41,492 bases of DNA. It comes from Bacteroidetes bacterium HGW-Bacteroidetes-6 (GTDB lineage: Bacteria > Bacteroidota > Bacteroidia > Bacteroidales > DTU049). Shown one piece after another: positions 18,091 through 26,923 of the stretch. The DNA lies in the NCBI GenBank assembly GCA_002842495.1, contig PHDB01000030.1, positions 1-41,492 on the forward strand. Direction: 5' to 3'. The translations under genes and the position numbers were made by a program. Numbering within the stretch: position 1 is the stretch's first letter; each line of letters opens with the position of its first letter. The notes under the pieces are model-generated. The model ran no database searches. It was not told the origin of the DNA and saw nothing but the letters and a program-made list of their open reading frames with translations.

Positions 18091-18483
18091 TTATTTTCTT
18101 GAGACATTAGATTTAACTTTTGAGAACACAGCTAAAAGTTCATCGGCTTCTTTCATTAACGGGCTAGTTATTTCTTCAGGAATTTCGTCACTATCAGTCA
18201 ATAATTCTAGCCAAAAATATGCTTCGTCGCATTCTTCAATAACAATACTCAGTTTGTAATGATAATCTTTCTGGCTCTTATAGCGACAAGCCGCTCTAAA
18301 ATTTGCCGCAACCGATGTTGAACACCTAATCAATTGTTTAGACATTATTCGAAAAGCATCCGAATTGTTTTTCACCTTCAGAATTTTCAAAACAGATAAA
18401 GCAAAAAGCTTTGTTCTAGTTCGATATTTCTCATTAAAACTTTCCATTTCTATTATTTTGTTAGTTAGAAGGTTTTCACTCAC
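18091..18483 (-). CDS. Four-helix-bundle protein (S23/Avd-like), copy 1
   Basis: The protein has 130 residues, or 118 if it starts at Met13 (18447). The family signature is clear: IMSKQLIRCSTSVAANFRAAC, then KSQKDYHYKLSIVIEECDEAYFWLELL. These small proteins were first noticed in 23S rRNA intervening sequences and are related to Avd, the accessory protein of diversity-generating retroelements; most have no known job. No reverse transcriptase or variable-repeat pair is visible here. Both sides carry gtcagta-type repeats. Confidence 0.85.
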   Translation of the reverse strand: MSENLLTNKIIEMESFNEKYRTRTKLFALSVLKILKVKNNSDAFRIMSKQLIRCSTSVAANFRAACRYKSQKDYHYKLSIVIEECDEAYFWLELLTDSDEIPEEITSPLMKEADELLAVFSKVKSNVSRK

Positions 18484-18503
18484 AACTGACTACTCACAGC
18501 TGG

Positions 18504-18851
18504 CTACTCAAAAAAGTCTTTGCATATCTCCTCACTTTCGCCAATCACCGCTTTATTTCCTTTCACCACAATTGGGCGTTTTAGAAGTTTGGGATTTTCG
18601 GAAATAATTTGCAGCCACTCCTCGTCCGAAAAGTTTTTGCCCTTAAGCTGTTTCTTGTATATATCCTCTTGTGTTCTCACCAGGTCGGTAATTTTCAGGT
18701 TGAGTTGTTGAGTAAGCTTCTTCAGTACAGTCGGCGAAATACCATTGCCAATATAGTCAACAATTTCAATATCAGAAGTTTGGATTTTCACCCATTCGAG
18801 ACCTGCACGACTTTTGCGACAACGCGGATTGTGATAGACAATTGTTCTCAT
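18504..18851 (-). CDS. ArsC/Spx-family reductase (arsenate reductase-like)
   Basis: The protein has 115 residues, full length for the family. It is a thioredoxin-like fold with catalytic Cys11 in HNPRCRKSRAG, then the LKLTQQL region and the KRPIVVKGNKAVIG strand that carries the family's Arg-Pro. Such proteins reduce arsenate using glutathione/glutaredoxin or act as uncharacterised relatives (YffB, Spx). There are no ars neighbours, so an arsenic role is not supported by context. Confidence 0.82.
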   Translation of the reverse strand: MRTIVYHNPRCRKSRAGLEWVKIQTSDIEIVDYIGNGISPTVLKKLTQQLNLKITDLVRTQEDIYKKQLKGKNFSDEEWLQIISENPKLLKRPIVVKGNKAVIGESEEICKDFFE

Positions 18852-18978
18852 ATGAAAATCATTCGAATGTTTACAGTATAATTAAAGCAGTGAAATTAAT
18901 AAAAAAGTAAATACCTAAAAGTATTTACAAGATTCATTTTTTAAATATCAAAAATTCACCCCATGATGCTTTTATAAC

Positions 18979-19009
18979 AAAGGGTACGCATTGAAAATGC
19001 ACACCCTTC
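18979..19009 (-). terminator. Probable terminator hairpin after the envelope-protein gene
   Basis: aagggt (18980-18985) pairs with accctt (19003-19008), and gcat (18988-18991) with atgc (18997-19000), separated by a two-base mismatch. It lies 22 bp past the stop at 19031 of the minus-strand gene. The U tract is poor. Confidence 0.4.
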
Positions 19010-19030
19010 AATAAAACTAAAATCCAGCTA

Positions 19031-20074
19031 CTAAATACCTATGCAAACACGAAGACCCGGATAAACCCCATTGAAGCTTCCGGGAAAATAAATTTGTGGT
19101 GAGAAGTAGAAAAAATCGCCCTTAAAGCCAAATCCAAGACGAAAGGTGTTTTTCTCAAAGATATCGCCTTGTCGGAAAATGAGATATCCCATATCAATGC
19201 CCGCCATAGTTTTGAGTTTTGGCAAAAAACCTTCTTCAACCGCACTGAGATTAATAAAGCTGTTTATATATCGCGTCCCGTTCTCACCAAAGGTAAAATT
19301 CCAGTCGTAGCTAAGGTAGTATCCAATATCGTAACCGTAATTGTTCCAAACATATCCTCCTTTAATTTCTGCAAATATTGAAGGCGAAATGTTTGCATAT
19401 AATAAGCCTGTACTGAGATGCAGCTCCAAAGAGCTTTCATCTTTTTTAGTATAGGTGATTTTTGGGTTCACTTCGGTTGAATACTTTTCAGAGTTCTCAA
19501 TTTTGCTTAAAGTTGTTGCCCATGCCACTGAAGTTCTCGCCCATTCTTTTGAAGTTTTTAAAGCAAGTACACCATTGATAGAAGAAGCAAGTTTTGAATC
19601 AAGTAAAATTGAGTCATTTGAAAATTGAATAATAATATTAACACCGGGAGACTTTATTACGCATTCATTTTCTGATTTCAACCTCCTAACTCTCTCACTT
19701 GAAGGTTGATAGAAATAACCTACGGATGTATCAAGCTCTTCTTTAATAATATTAGGGAAATAGTATGAATAAGTCAATCTATATCTGGTCATTTCCGGGA
19801 ATTGATTCCTCTGTGCTGCATACACTCGCTGAAAGTCTTCAATTAAAGTATTAAGTTGCAGCGCCGAGTCGGTAAGCCATTCAAGTTTTGCTGTTTTCAA
19901 AACAACCTGAAACCCATATCCAAAAATGCGAATAGAATCGAGATAAGAATTTTCCCCGACAAAACTCATTGACTTGAATTTACTGGCATCCAATTTTCTT
20001 AAAGAATCAGTTTTTTGTGCCTGTATAAAACTGGAAACTAGCAGCAAGCATAATCCAAACAATATTTTTTTCAT
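19031..20074 (-). CDS. Hypothetical envelope protein, possible outer-membrane barrel
   Basis: The protein has 347 residues with a signal peptide ending FIQAQ. The N-terminal half is mixed alpha/beta (KLDASKFKSMSFVGENSYL). The C-terminal ~130 residues consist of alternating aromatic beta strands with Gly/Tyr/Trp (GGYVWNNYGYDIGYYLSYDW, then FRLGFGFKGDFFYFSPQ), which looks like a small beta-barrel. It ends the sigma-antisigma run, 37 bp after the anti-sigma gene, and is probably regulated with it. No family was recognised. Confidence 0.65.
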   Translation of the reverse strand: MKKILFGLCLLLVSSFIQAQKTDSLRKLDASKFKSMSFVGENSYLDSIRIFGYGFQVVLKTAKLEWLTDSALQLNTLIEDFQRVYAAQRNQFPEMTRYRLTYSYYFPNIIKEELDTSVGYFYQPSSERVRRLKSENECVIKSPGVNIIIQFSNDSILLDSKLASSINGVLALKTSKEWARTSVAWATTLSKIENSEKYSTEVNPKITYTKKDESSLELHLSTGLLYANISPSIFAEIKGGYVWNNYGYDIGYYLSYDWNFTFGENGTRYINSFINLSAVEEGFLPKLKTMAGIDMGYLIFRQGDIFEKNTFRLGFGFKGDFFYFSPQIYFPGSFNGVYPGLRVCIGI

Positions 20075-20111
20075 TTCTTTTCAATTTAAGTTGAACAAAG
20101 GTGTTTTTATG

Positions 20112-20732
20112 TTATTGCGCGCTGATAACCATTTTTTTGAAGATACTTTTTCTCTCGACCAAAGAGGACTCAATATTGGCAACATTATTTGAAAATGTTG
20201 GTTTAGTACGCCACCACAATATGCCTTTCACCTGCTTTTGCTCAGGAATTTCAGTCCATATTTCATCCGAAACAACCACATCAGCAGGAAGGGAAATATT
20301 TTCAAATTGCTTTTCAATATATACGGTATCAGTCTTTGTTTTATATACAATCTCCGGAAAATTCACTACAACAGTATCGTAAGTTGCTTCGGCAAAAACT
20401 ATCCTATCGCGATAAACAATTATTTTCTGTTCATTTGGAACTATTGGGTTTTGCTTCAATTGCTCAATATGAATTTTGATCTGCGCTTTCTTGTCGGCAA
20501 TAATTGAATAATGAGAAGTGTGCGTCAACAACAAAAATGCGCCAATTGAAACCAGGCAAACCAATACTGCTGCTACTGCAACATGCATTACAACCGAACG
20601 AGTCGAGTACATTTTTGGCGGATTGGCTTTCATCCAAACACGCTCGCGTGCATTTTCAGCTGCTGGGTCGTTGATTCGTGCATCGCTAAGTAATGCTTCG
20701 CGGATGATATGATCGAAATCAGGCGTTTTCAT
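20112..20732 (-). CDS. Probable membrane anti-sigma factor
   Basis: The protein has 206 residues. The N-terminal ~40 cytoplasmic residues (DFDHIIREALLSDARIN) resemble the short sigma-binding segment of Bacteroidota anti-sigma proteins. One transmembrane helix (about 48-68) follows, then a periplasmic part. There is no zinc-binding anti-sigma motif. It overlaps the ECF sigma gene by 14 bp. The pairing supports the role; sequence alone does not prove it. Confidence 0.65.
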   Translation of the reverse strand: MKTPDFDHIIREALLSDARINDPAAENARERVWMKANPPKMYSTRSVVMHVAVAAVLVCLVSIGAFLLLTHTSHYSIIADKKAQIKIHIEQLKQNPIVPNEQKIIVYRDRIVFAEATYDTVVVNFPEIVYKTKTDTVYIEKQFENISLPADVVVSDEIWTEIPEQKQVKGILWWRTKPTFSNNVANIESSLVERKSIFKKMVISAQ

Positions 20733-21264
20733 AATTTACTGATGTTTTTAGTCGTTGAATAATAAACCGACGTGCCTTGCTGAGCTGCGACCGCGAAGTG
20801 TTTTCTGTAATACTGAGAAGCTCTGCTATTTCGCCATGCGAAAATCCTTCCACTGCAAAAAGATTAAAAACCGTGCGATAGCCAACAGGCATTATGCTTA
20901 TAATTTGCTCCACCTGCTCGGTATCGATATCGGTTAGGTCCGAAATATCAATAAATGTTTCTGCCGAATTGAGCAAATCTTCTTCGAAAACAAGCATTTT
21001 TCGGCGTTTAAGAAACCGAAGCGACTCGTTGATTACGATGGTGTTGATCCAACGCCGCAAACTACCTTCGCCATGAAAAACAAATGAGCCAATTTGTTGA
21101 AAAATACGCACAAAAGCTTCTGATACAACATCTTCGGCATCGTGATGATTGCCCAAGTAACGAACTGACAGCCTGAAACATGTACTATAAGTAGCATCGA
21201 ATAGTTCGCGCTGAGCCTTTCGGTTTGCTTTTATACAAAGTTGTATCAGTTTTTCTTCGTTCAC
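20719..21264 (-). CDS. ECF-type RNA polymerase sigma factor
   Basis: The protein has 181 residues. Region 2 is at about 22-90 (RLSVRYLGNHHDAEDVVSEA, then LRRWINTIVINESLRFLKRR) and region 4 at about 120-175 (YRTVFNLFAVEGFSHGEIAE, then SRSQLSKARRFI). It directs RNA polymerase to stress or envelope genes. It is followed by the overlapping membrane protein and an envelope protein, a usual ECF/anti-sigma/target unit. Its start lies 68 bp after the TerC stop. Confidence 0.92.
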   Translation of the reverse strand: MNEEKLIQLCIKANRKAQRELFDATYSTCFRLSVRYLGNHHDAEDVVSEAFVRIFQQIGSFVFHGEGSLRRWINTIVINESLRFLKRRKMLVFEEDLLNSAETFIDISDLTDIDTEQVEQIISIMPVGYRTVFNLFAVEGFSHGEIAELLSITENTSRSQLSKARRFIIQRLKTSVNYENA

Positions 21265-21332
21265 CCGGTTGTTTTTTGGCTGTCAAATGTAATAACCCAA
21301 ACCGAAGCGAAAACGTTGCCTGACCCCAAAAT

Positions 21333-22070
21333 TTATTCAGTCGCTTTTTTATCGCGCTTTTTCTGCGAATTTTGTCGTACACGCATATTGACAATCTCGA
21401 CCATGAGCGAAAAGAAAACAGCAAAATAGATATAGCCTTTTGGCACTTCGATGTGAACCCCCTCGAGCACCAGCATAAAACCTATAAGTATTAAAAACGC
21501 AAGAGCAAGTATTTCAATTGTTGGGTGGCTTGCAATGAATTTTCCAATTGCTTTTGCAAAAATCATCATGATAAGCATCGAAATAACGATTGCTGCAATC
21601 ATAATAATCAATTCGCTCGATAAGCCAATGGCTGTAAGAATAGAATCGAAAGAAAAAACAATGTTGAGCAACACAATTTGCATCAGCACGCTGAAAAATT
21701 TGCCGGTTTTTCGCTGCTCCTCTTTTCCTTCGTGCGCTTCCATTCGGGCATGAATTTCAGAAGTACTTTTTGCCACCAGAAACAGTCCCCCTCCAGCCAA
21801 AATGATTTCGCGAAAGCTAAAACCCATATCGAATATATAAAAAATTGGATCGGTGAGCTTGTTAATCATCCATGCAAGAACAGCAAGCAAACCAACGCGA
21901 AACAACATGGCCAAAAACAATCCAATACGTTGTGCTATTCCTCGCTTTTCTTCGGGTAAGCGGTTGCTGACTATAGAAACAAACAAAATATTATCGATAC
22001 CGAGAACAATTTCGAGCAATGTAAGAGTGAGAAGCGAAACCCAGGCTTCGGCGGTAAGAAAAATATCCAT
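21333..22070 (-). CDS. TerC-family integral membrane protein
   Basis: The protein has 245 residues with about seven transmembrane segments. Two TerC repeats carry the conserved acidic motifs: LLEIVLGIDNILFVSIVSN (about 18-36) and LLNIVFSFDSILTAIGL (about 133-149). Members include TerC, Alx and YoaE, linked to tellurite resistance or manganese export; no ter cluster is present, so metal-ion handling is more likely than tellurite resistance. The C-terminal tail is basic. Confidence 0.9.
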   Translation of the reverse strand: MDIFLTAEAWVSLLTLTLLEIVLGIDNILFVSIVSNRLPEEKRGIAQRIGLFLAMLFRVGLLAVLAWMINKLTDPIFYIFDMGFSFREIILAGGGLFLVAKSTSEIHARMEAHEGKEEQRKTGKFFSVLMQIVLLNIVFSFDSILTAIGLSSELIIMIAAIVISMLIMMIFAKAIGKFIASHPTIEILALAFLILIGFMLVLEGVHIEVPKGYIYFAVFFSLMVEIVNMRVRQNSQKKRDKKATE

Positions 22071-22160
22071 CGGAAAAATAATTTTGACAAATTTACAATT
22101 TCTTTGCTGTCATCGGATGCAAAGAGAGAAATATTGCCTTTTAGTCATTCGAAAAAAGTG

Positions 22161-22168
22161 TAACTTTG
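22161..22168 (+). promoter_or_regulatory. -7 box TAACTTTG upstream of the T9SS gene at 22185
   Basis: A perfect TAnnTTTG match lies 16 bp before the ATG, giving a leader of about a dozen bases. Confidence 0.55.
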
Positions 22169-22184
22169 AACAAAATGCTACACC

Positions 22185-23714
22185 ATGAAAAATATTTTCG
22201 TTGTTCTGGCTTTTTCAATTCCTTTGCTTTGCAATGCCCAACTACTTGGACCCGAATCATTTAATTCCGATATTCTTGTACATGGAACCACTGCGCCCAC
22301 AACTGTTTGGTTTGCACCCAGTTCCAATCCTGCAATCAGTTTTGTTGCCACGGGTGGCTGTCCCGATGGCAGGATCGGGTACTCCGGATCGTGGAATAAC
22401 TACTGGGGAAATTTTGTACGTCTTCCACAAGTGAATGCAAATGGAATGGATAGTCTGAAACTCAGTTTCGACATATCACACTCTTATTTTGCTTCTCAGC
22501 CAAACGATTGGATTCGCTTCTACATTTGGGCCGATGGAGCGTATAAGAAAGTTGTTTCAACAGTTACAATTAATGGAGTTGATGTTTTGTACGACTCTGG
22601 CATAAATGGCAAGGGATTCAAATTCACCGAATTGCGCTCATGTGCTGCCGCAGAAGTTGTTTTCGATTTGAGTACAATTATCGACAAATCGTCAATTCTG
22701 ATTTACCTTGAACCCAGTTGCGGATATAACAACTCCAACACCTATTATGTCTATTTTGACAACATTGAAGTCTCGAGTGCTGCAAATACACCATTTGCGG
22801 TGAACTGCCGACCCGATACCGCATTTTGTGCTGGTCATCCGACATGGGCACTCAGTGGTTGTACACCTGCAGGCGGCACATATAGTGGAAACGGAGTTTC
22901 ATCGGGGAGTTTCGACCCGACAGTTGCCGGTATTGGGACACACAGTATCAAATATGTTGCTACCGATGGAATCGACACCGACAGCTGCTATTTCAATATC
23001 GAAGTGAATGCCAATCCAACAATATCAATCTCAGTATCGCCCAACGATACCGTTTGCGAAGGAGTTCAGCTTACATTAACAGCTTCGGGTGGCGTTTCGC
23101 ATTTATGGAGCAATGGCGTAACAAATGGTATTCCTTTCGCACCTTCGACTCAAGGATACATTGTTCAAGTTCTCGATGCCAATGGCTGCCAAAGCGACTC
23201 TTCAGTGAGTATCTTGGTAAATGCATTGCCTACAGTCACTCTTAGCCTGCCCTTCGATTCGGTTTGTGGCTTCACGATGCCAGTGTTCCCAATCTATCCG
23301 TTATCGGGTGGAATTCCATCGGGTGGAGCATACAATGGAAGCGACGTTCAAGGCACCGACCTCGTTGGAGATATTGTTGCAGGAGAACACTTCAGCGTTG
23401 TTCAATATATTTTCACCGACAACCATGGTTGCTCAAATACCGCAGCAGATTCTGTTTATTTGTACAACTGCGAGACTGGGTTATCCGATGCTTTTAAATT
23501 GTGCTTTTTCGTTTACCCAAATCCAGCGGCAACTATTCTCACCATTGTAACAAAAGTCCCTACGACTTTTGAACTCACAACCCCTAAAGGTGACATTGTG
23601 GAAACATATCAAATTGAAAAAGAAACAACTATTGATATTTCAACATTAAGAGCAGGAGTTTATTTCATTGTCAATAAAAACAATGGGGAAAGTTTTCCTT
23701 TTGTGAAGCAATAA
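22185..23714 (+). CDS. Secreted multidomain protein with T9SS sorting domain
   Basis: The protein has 509 residues with a signal peptide ending CNAQ (about residue 19). Residues ~25-205 look like a jelly-roll (MAM/CBM-like) sheet domain ending in YYVYFDNIEVSS. Next come Ig/PKD-like repeats: PTWALSGCTPAGGTYSGNGV, VCEGVQLTLTASGG with HLWSNGVTNG, and one more cysteine-bearing unit. The C-terminal FVYPNPAATILT onward (about 441-509) is a type A T9SS domain. It is probably a surface adhesin or a glycan-binding protein. It ends only 3 bp from the convergent oxidoreductase stop. Confidence 0.85.
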   Translation: MKNIFVVLAFSIPLLCNAQLLGPESFNSDILVHGTTAPTTVWFAPSSNPAISFVATGGCPDGRIGYSGSWNNYWGNFVRLPQVNANGMDSLKLSFDISHSYFASQPNDWIRFYIWADGAYKKVVSTVTINGVDVLYDSGINGKGFKFTELRSCAAAEVVFDLSTIIDKSSILIYLEPSCGYNNSNTYYVYFDNIEVSSAANTPFAVNCRPDTAFCAGHPTWALSGCTPAGGTYSGNGVSSGSFDPTVAGIGTHSIKYVATDGIDTDSCYFNIEVNANPTISISVSPNDTVCEGVQLTLTASGGVSHLWSNGVTNGIPFAPSTQGYIVQVLDANGCQSDSSVSILVNALPTVTLSLPFDSVCGFTMPVFPIYPLSGGIPSGGAYNGSDVQGTDLVGDIVAGEHFSVVQYIFTDNHGCSNTAADSVYLYNCETGLSDAFKLCFFVYPNPAATILTIVTKVPTTFELTTPKGDIVETYQIEKETTIDISTLRAGVYFIVNKNNGESFPFVKQ

Positions 23715-23717
23715 AAC

Positions 23718-24296
23718 CTATTTTGCATCTTTCTTTCCAATTGCATAAATCTTCTCCAACCATAACTGTCGCTGCTCGGCGGTGCTGTTTTTTACAGGGG
23801 TGACAATAAGTGTCTTTACTGGTTTAATGCCACAATAACCCATCACACATTTTTTCATAGCGTGATGTCCGGGGGCATTAAAACCGACATGATAATACCA
23901 TTTGGGTGTATCCATAGTGACAATCAACCTGCCGGAGCGTCCACGTAAAAGCTTATCCCAGGCTGCCGCTTTGTTGGTATGAGCAAATGCAAAACCCGGC
24001 AAAAAAGTCCGGTCCAGAAACCCTTTGAGCAATGCCGGATATGTCCCCCACCAATTTGGATAAACAAACACAATATGCTCTGAATCTTTTATCATTTCCT
24101 GAATGCGCAACAAATCGGGTTCGAGCGACATGGGAATCCGGTAGCCAGCTCCCAACATCGGGTTAAATTCAAGTTCGTTCAAATGCACCAGATTGCATTC
24201 GGCACCGGCTTCGGCAGCACCTTTTTGATAACTTTCGGCCAGAGCCCTGCAAAAACTTTCGCTGTCGGGGTGAGCATCAATGACTAATATTTTCAT
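23718..24296 (-). CDS. NAD(P)H-dependent oxidoreductase, flavodoxin-like fold
   Basis: The protein has 192 residues of the KefF/MdaB/NQO family. The FMN/FAD loop is near the start (IDAHPDSESFCRALAESY). FVYPNWWGTYPALLKGFLDR is the classic family motif (about 77-97), and GRLIVTMDTPKWYY follows. It reduces quinones or similar substrates with NAD(P)H in the cytosol. The start overlaps the flavodoxin gene by 4 bp (ATGA), so they are coupled. Confidence 0.9.
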   Translation of the reverse strand: MKILVIDAHPDSESFCRALAESYQKGAAEAGAECNLVHLNELEFNPMLGAGYRIPMSLEPDLLRIQEMIKDSEHIVFVYPNWWGTYPALLKGFLDRTFLPGFAFAHTNKAAAWDKLLRGRSGRLIVTMDTPKWYYHVGFNAPGHHAMKKCVMGYCGIKPVKTLIVTPVKNSTAEQRQLWLEKIYAIGKKDAK

Positions 24297-24775
24297 TTTG
24301 CCAGTTTTAAATCGTTAACCAAACCTTCAATTTCTTCTGTTTTCAACTGAGATACCGTTTCGCTATAACCCGAGATTTTTTTCACCATCAGGCGTTCAAA
24401 AAAATTCATCTTGTCAAACAAAAATTCACCACCAACACCACGTACCGAAATGGCTTTTTTGCGAAGAATTTCAGGAAACGCTTTTTCAATTTGCTTGTCC
24501 CTATCAGGTTCATTCATATATACCAGAAACAAAGCAAATTTTTTCTCCAGAATAGCAACCGTGTTTCTCTCGAGAAACGATTTCACCCGACGTTGAATCT
24601 GTCCTGCATGAATCGATCCCCCGATAATCAATTGCGAATACACATTCAAATCGAATACTTCTGTTTTTTTCAGATTGATGAGCGAGCAATTGTCGGCGCC
24701 TAAAAGCTCTTTCATCTTATGAGCTACCTTTTCGGTGGTACCATGTTTCGATGCGTAAATAATAGCTGTTTTCAT
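24293..24775 (-). CDS. Flavodoxin-domain protein (HemG-like)
   Basis: The protein has 160 residues. The FMN phosphate-binding loop YASKHGTTEKVA is at residues 7-18, and the second loop IIGGSIHAGQIQ at about 50-62. The length and layout match HemG-type flavodoxins (protoporphyrinogen oxidase-like), but no heme genes are near, so the electron partner is open. It lies between the DUF6544-like gene (4 bp upstream) and the oxidoreductase (4-bp overlap). Confidence 0.85.
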   Translation of the reverse strand: MKTAIIYASKHGTTEKVAHKMKELLGADNCSLINLKKTEVFDLNVYSQLIIGGSIHAGQIQRRVKSFLERNTVAILEKKFALFLVYMNEPDRDKQIEKAFPEILRKKAISVRGVGGEFLFDKMNFFERLMVKKISGYSETVSQLKTEEIEGLVNDLKLAK

Positions 24776-24779
24776 AGTT

Positions 24780-25619
24780 TTATTTTTTGAGTTCTGTACA
24801 ATTAAAATCCGCCTCTTTCAGTTCAAATTTCCCATAGCAATATTGACCTTCGGGCATATCCCAAATTGCTTCGCCATACGATGGAATCATACGACCTTCC
24901 ACCTCAATATATGAGCCCACCGGTGTTGACCATGAATACGATTGGTATTCTTTACCATCGGCCGACTGGAATCGATCATCTGAAATAAAATTAATCAGCT
25001 GCCCTTCTTCATTGAAATATAAAGTGGCGGAAATGCGATTTTCTCCATTGGTGTAAATTGCCTTTACAGTCAGAGAATCAACTGTTTCCCATTCAACATT
25101 GGCAAAAGCCAAAGCAGAAGGAGCCATCAAACACATATCGTTAAAAACAGTTACTGTCTCTCCTTGATTCATCTTCGCGCCCGAAGCATCCGCAACAGTG
25201 AATAAGCCAGCAATTTTAATTTTCATTGTGGCATTTTCGTTTTTATAAACATGAAGCCCTTTTGCGCCAATTCCTTTCACTCGCATGGTCATATAATAGA
25301 ATCGAGAAGGATTCGAATAAAAGTTGTATTGTTCCGAATTGAATCTAGCATAAGGCTTATCGGGAGCCATTTTGAACCAACCAGTAAATCGAATGTGAAT
25401 ATTATTAATCACTGGCATACCAACCGATTTTGTGTAAATCAGATATTTTTGAACAGGAACTGGCAAATGTTCAATATCGCTCATTGTCAGTATTTTTGAC
25501 TGCGAAGATTGTTGATATGCCTTTTCAACTTCGGAGCGCCATGTTTTGCGGTAGCTTTGCGAGAACGTTGTCATAATTGTGAATGTAAAAATCAAGAAGA
25601 AAGAAATGAACTGCTTCAT
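24780..25619 (-). CDS. Exported protein of DUF6544-like type
   Basis: The protein has 279 residues with a signal peptide of about 20 residues (hydrophobic, ending TTFSQ). The mature part has the order LPVPVQKYLIY, IRFTGWFKM, RFYYMTMRVKGIGAKGLH and MNQGETVTVFNDM, which I recall from DUF6544 proteins. Their function is unknown. It is the first gene of a three-gene run with two flavin-linked proteins, downstream of three GGTCTCA sites, so it may be the target of the AraC regulator. Confidence 0.7.
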   Translation of the reverse strand: MKQFISFFLIFTFTIMTTFSQSYRKTWRSEVEKAYQQSSQSKILTMSDIEHLPVPVQKYLIYTKSVGMPVINNIHIRFTGWFKMAPDKPYARFNSEQYNFYSNPSRFYYMTMRVKGIGAKGLHVYKNENATMKIKIAGLFTVADASGAKMNQGETVTVFNDMCLMAPSALAFANVEWETVDSLTVKAIYTNGENRISATLYFNEEGQLINFISDDRFQSADGKEYQSYSWSTPVGSYIEVEGRMIPSYGEAIWDMPEGQYCYGKFELKEADFNCTELKK

Positions 25620-25671
25620 TTTTTGGTTGTCTTTTTAGTGCTGCAAAGAAATTGCAAATTAATTTCCGGAT

Positions 25672-25731
25672 GGTCTCACATTTCTAAAACAAGGTCTCAA
25701 AAAACCGAAAAGCGCTTATAAATTGGTCTCA
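25672..25731 (-). promoter_or_regulatory. Three phased GGTCTCA repeats, candidate operator
   Basis: ggtctca occurs at 25672-25678, 25693-25699 and 25725-25731. The start-to-start distances are 21 and 32 bp, close to two and three helical turns, so all lie on the same face. They sit between the AraC gene end (25781) and the start of the DUF6544-like gene (25619), in that gene's promoter region, where a regulator would bind. No known motif was matched. Confidence 0.55.
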
Positions 25732-25780
25732 TTTTATTTGACACCATAAAGCAAACAAATGATTAACAGACAATTAAACG

Positions 25781-26923
25781 CTATTTTTTAATATACGCTC
25801 CTGGGGTTGTTCCGGTATGCTGCCTGAAAACCCTGTTGAATGTTGCTTTGCTGTTGAAGCCACAATCGTAAGCCAATGCAATTATTGTATATTGCTTATT
25901 TTCTGGCAAATGGCATATCCTTTTAAATTCTTCGACGCGATAACGGTTGATAAAATCGAAAAAATTTGAATTCAGCCTTCCGTTGAGAACCGACGACAAA
26001 TATTCGGGTGAAACATCAAGTCCTTTTGCAAGCAAAGCCAAAGTGAGTTCGTTGTTAAGAAATGGTTTTTCGTTTTGCATATATGCAAGGAAACGCTCTA
26101 CAAACTGTTCTTCGACAGTAGTAAGAGGCTCCGTTTTGCGGGTTGAAGCAACAGTATCAAGATTCACTTCTATGATTCCTGAAGTAAAAATATTTCCCTG
26201 CCGGAAGCCAAAGAAACCAAGAACAAGTGTATATATCGAAGCCATCACAAATCCGGATAGTTGCAACGAATTATATGCCATCAACCCAAGCGAATAATCA
26301 ACTATGTACAAAACACTAATCGACAAATGGCATATCAATGCAAGAATCAGAAACATTTTAATCCATTTCAGATTGATGGCACCAATTTCGGCAAAATAAG
26401 ATTTAATTTTTGCAGAATGACACTGAATTCGACGCAAACCAAGTGAATAGTAAACCAAAGTTGACAAGGCGATAAGAATAAGCAAAACCGGATAAAACAC
26501 TTCTTGCTGAAATGTGGCCCCGGAATCCATGGCAATACGGTCAACAACAGGCAAACGATAGGAAGTGAACCAAAACATGATCTCCATTGACAGGAAAGGC
26601 AACAAATGGAATAAATGATTGATGCGGAACGTAAACTTCTGTTTGGTTAGCGACAATACATAATACCAAAGCAAAGGGCCATGCAGAAAAATAAAAGGCA
26701 CCGAAACACTGATAAATATTGGATACGGATAAGAATTGTTACGATTATAAATTTCGAGAAAGCTGAACCCGATGGTGATTGCATAAACCACAAAAAGCGA
26801 AAACAAAATATAGTCGGAAGTCGATTTTTTGCGCTTGGCAAGAATCAACAACCCGATAAATACTGCTTCGAATGTTGCAATGAGCAGAAAATTTGCCATG
26901 GACGAATTCGTTCTTTCCGGCAA
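25781..26923 (-). CDS. Membrane-bound AraC-family transcriptional regulator
   Basis: The protein has 380 residues; a start at Met9 (26899) is possible. About seven transmembrane helices fill residues 10-240. The C-terminal ~100 residues are an AraC DNA-binding domain: ELTLALLAKGLDVSPEYLSS, then YTIIALAYDCGFNSKATFNR ending in FRQHTGTTPGAYIKK. It is likely a membrane-sensing activator of the adjacent three-gene run. Confidence 0.9.
   Translation of the reverse strand: MPERTNSSMANFLLIATFEAVFIGLLILAKRKKSTSDYILFSLFVVYAITIGFSFLEIYNRNNSYPYPIFISVSVPFIFLHGPLLWYYVLSLTKQKFTFRINHLFHLLPFLSMEIMFWFTSYRLPVVDRIAMDSGATFQQEVFYPVLLILIALSTLVYYSLGLRRIQCHSAKIKSYFAEIGAINLKWIKMFLILALICHLSISVLYIVDYSLGLMAYNSLQLSGFVMASIYTLVLGFFGFRQGNIFTSGIIEVNLDTVASTRKTEPLTTVEEQFVERFLAYMQNEKPFLNNELTLALLAKGLDVSPEYLSSVLNGRLNSNFFDFINRYRVEEFKRICHLPENKQYTIIALAYDCGFNSKATFNRVFRQHTGTTPGAYIKK

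Noticed and set aside
18504-18851. Arsenic-resistance operon from the ArsC-like gene
   Set aside because: No arsR, arsB/acr3 or other ars gene is near; the family includes many unrelated reductases.
21333-22070. Tellurite-resistance cluster from TerC
   Set aside because: No terZ/terD-type genes are nearby; TerC-family proteins commonly act alone in metal export.
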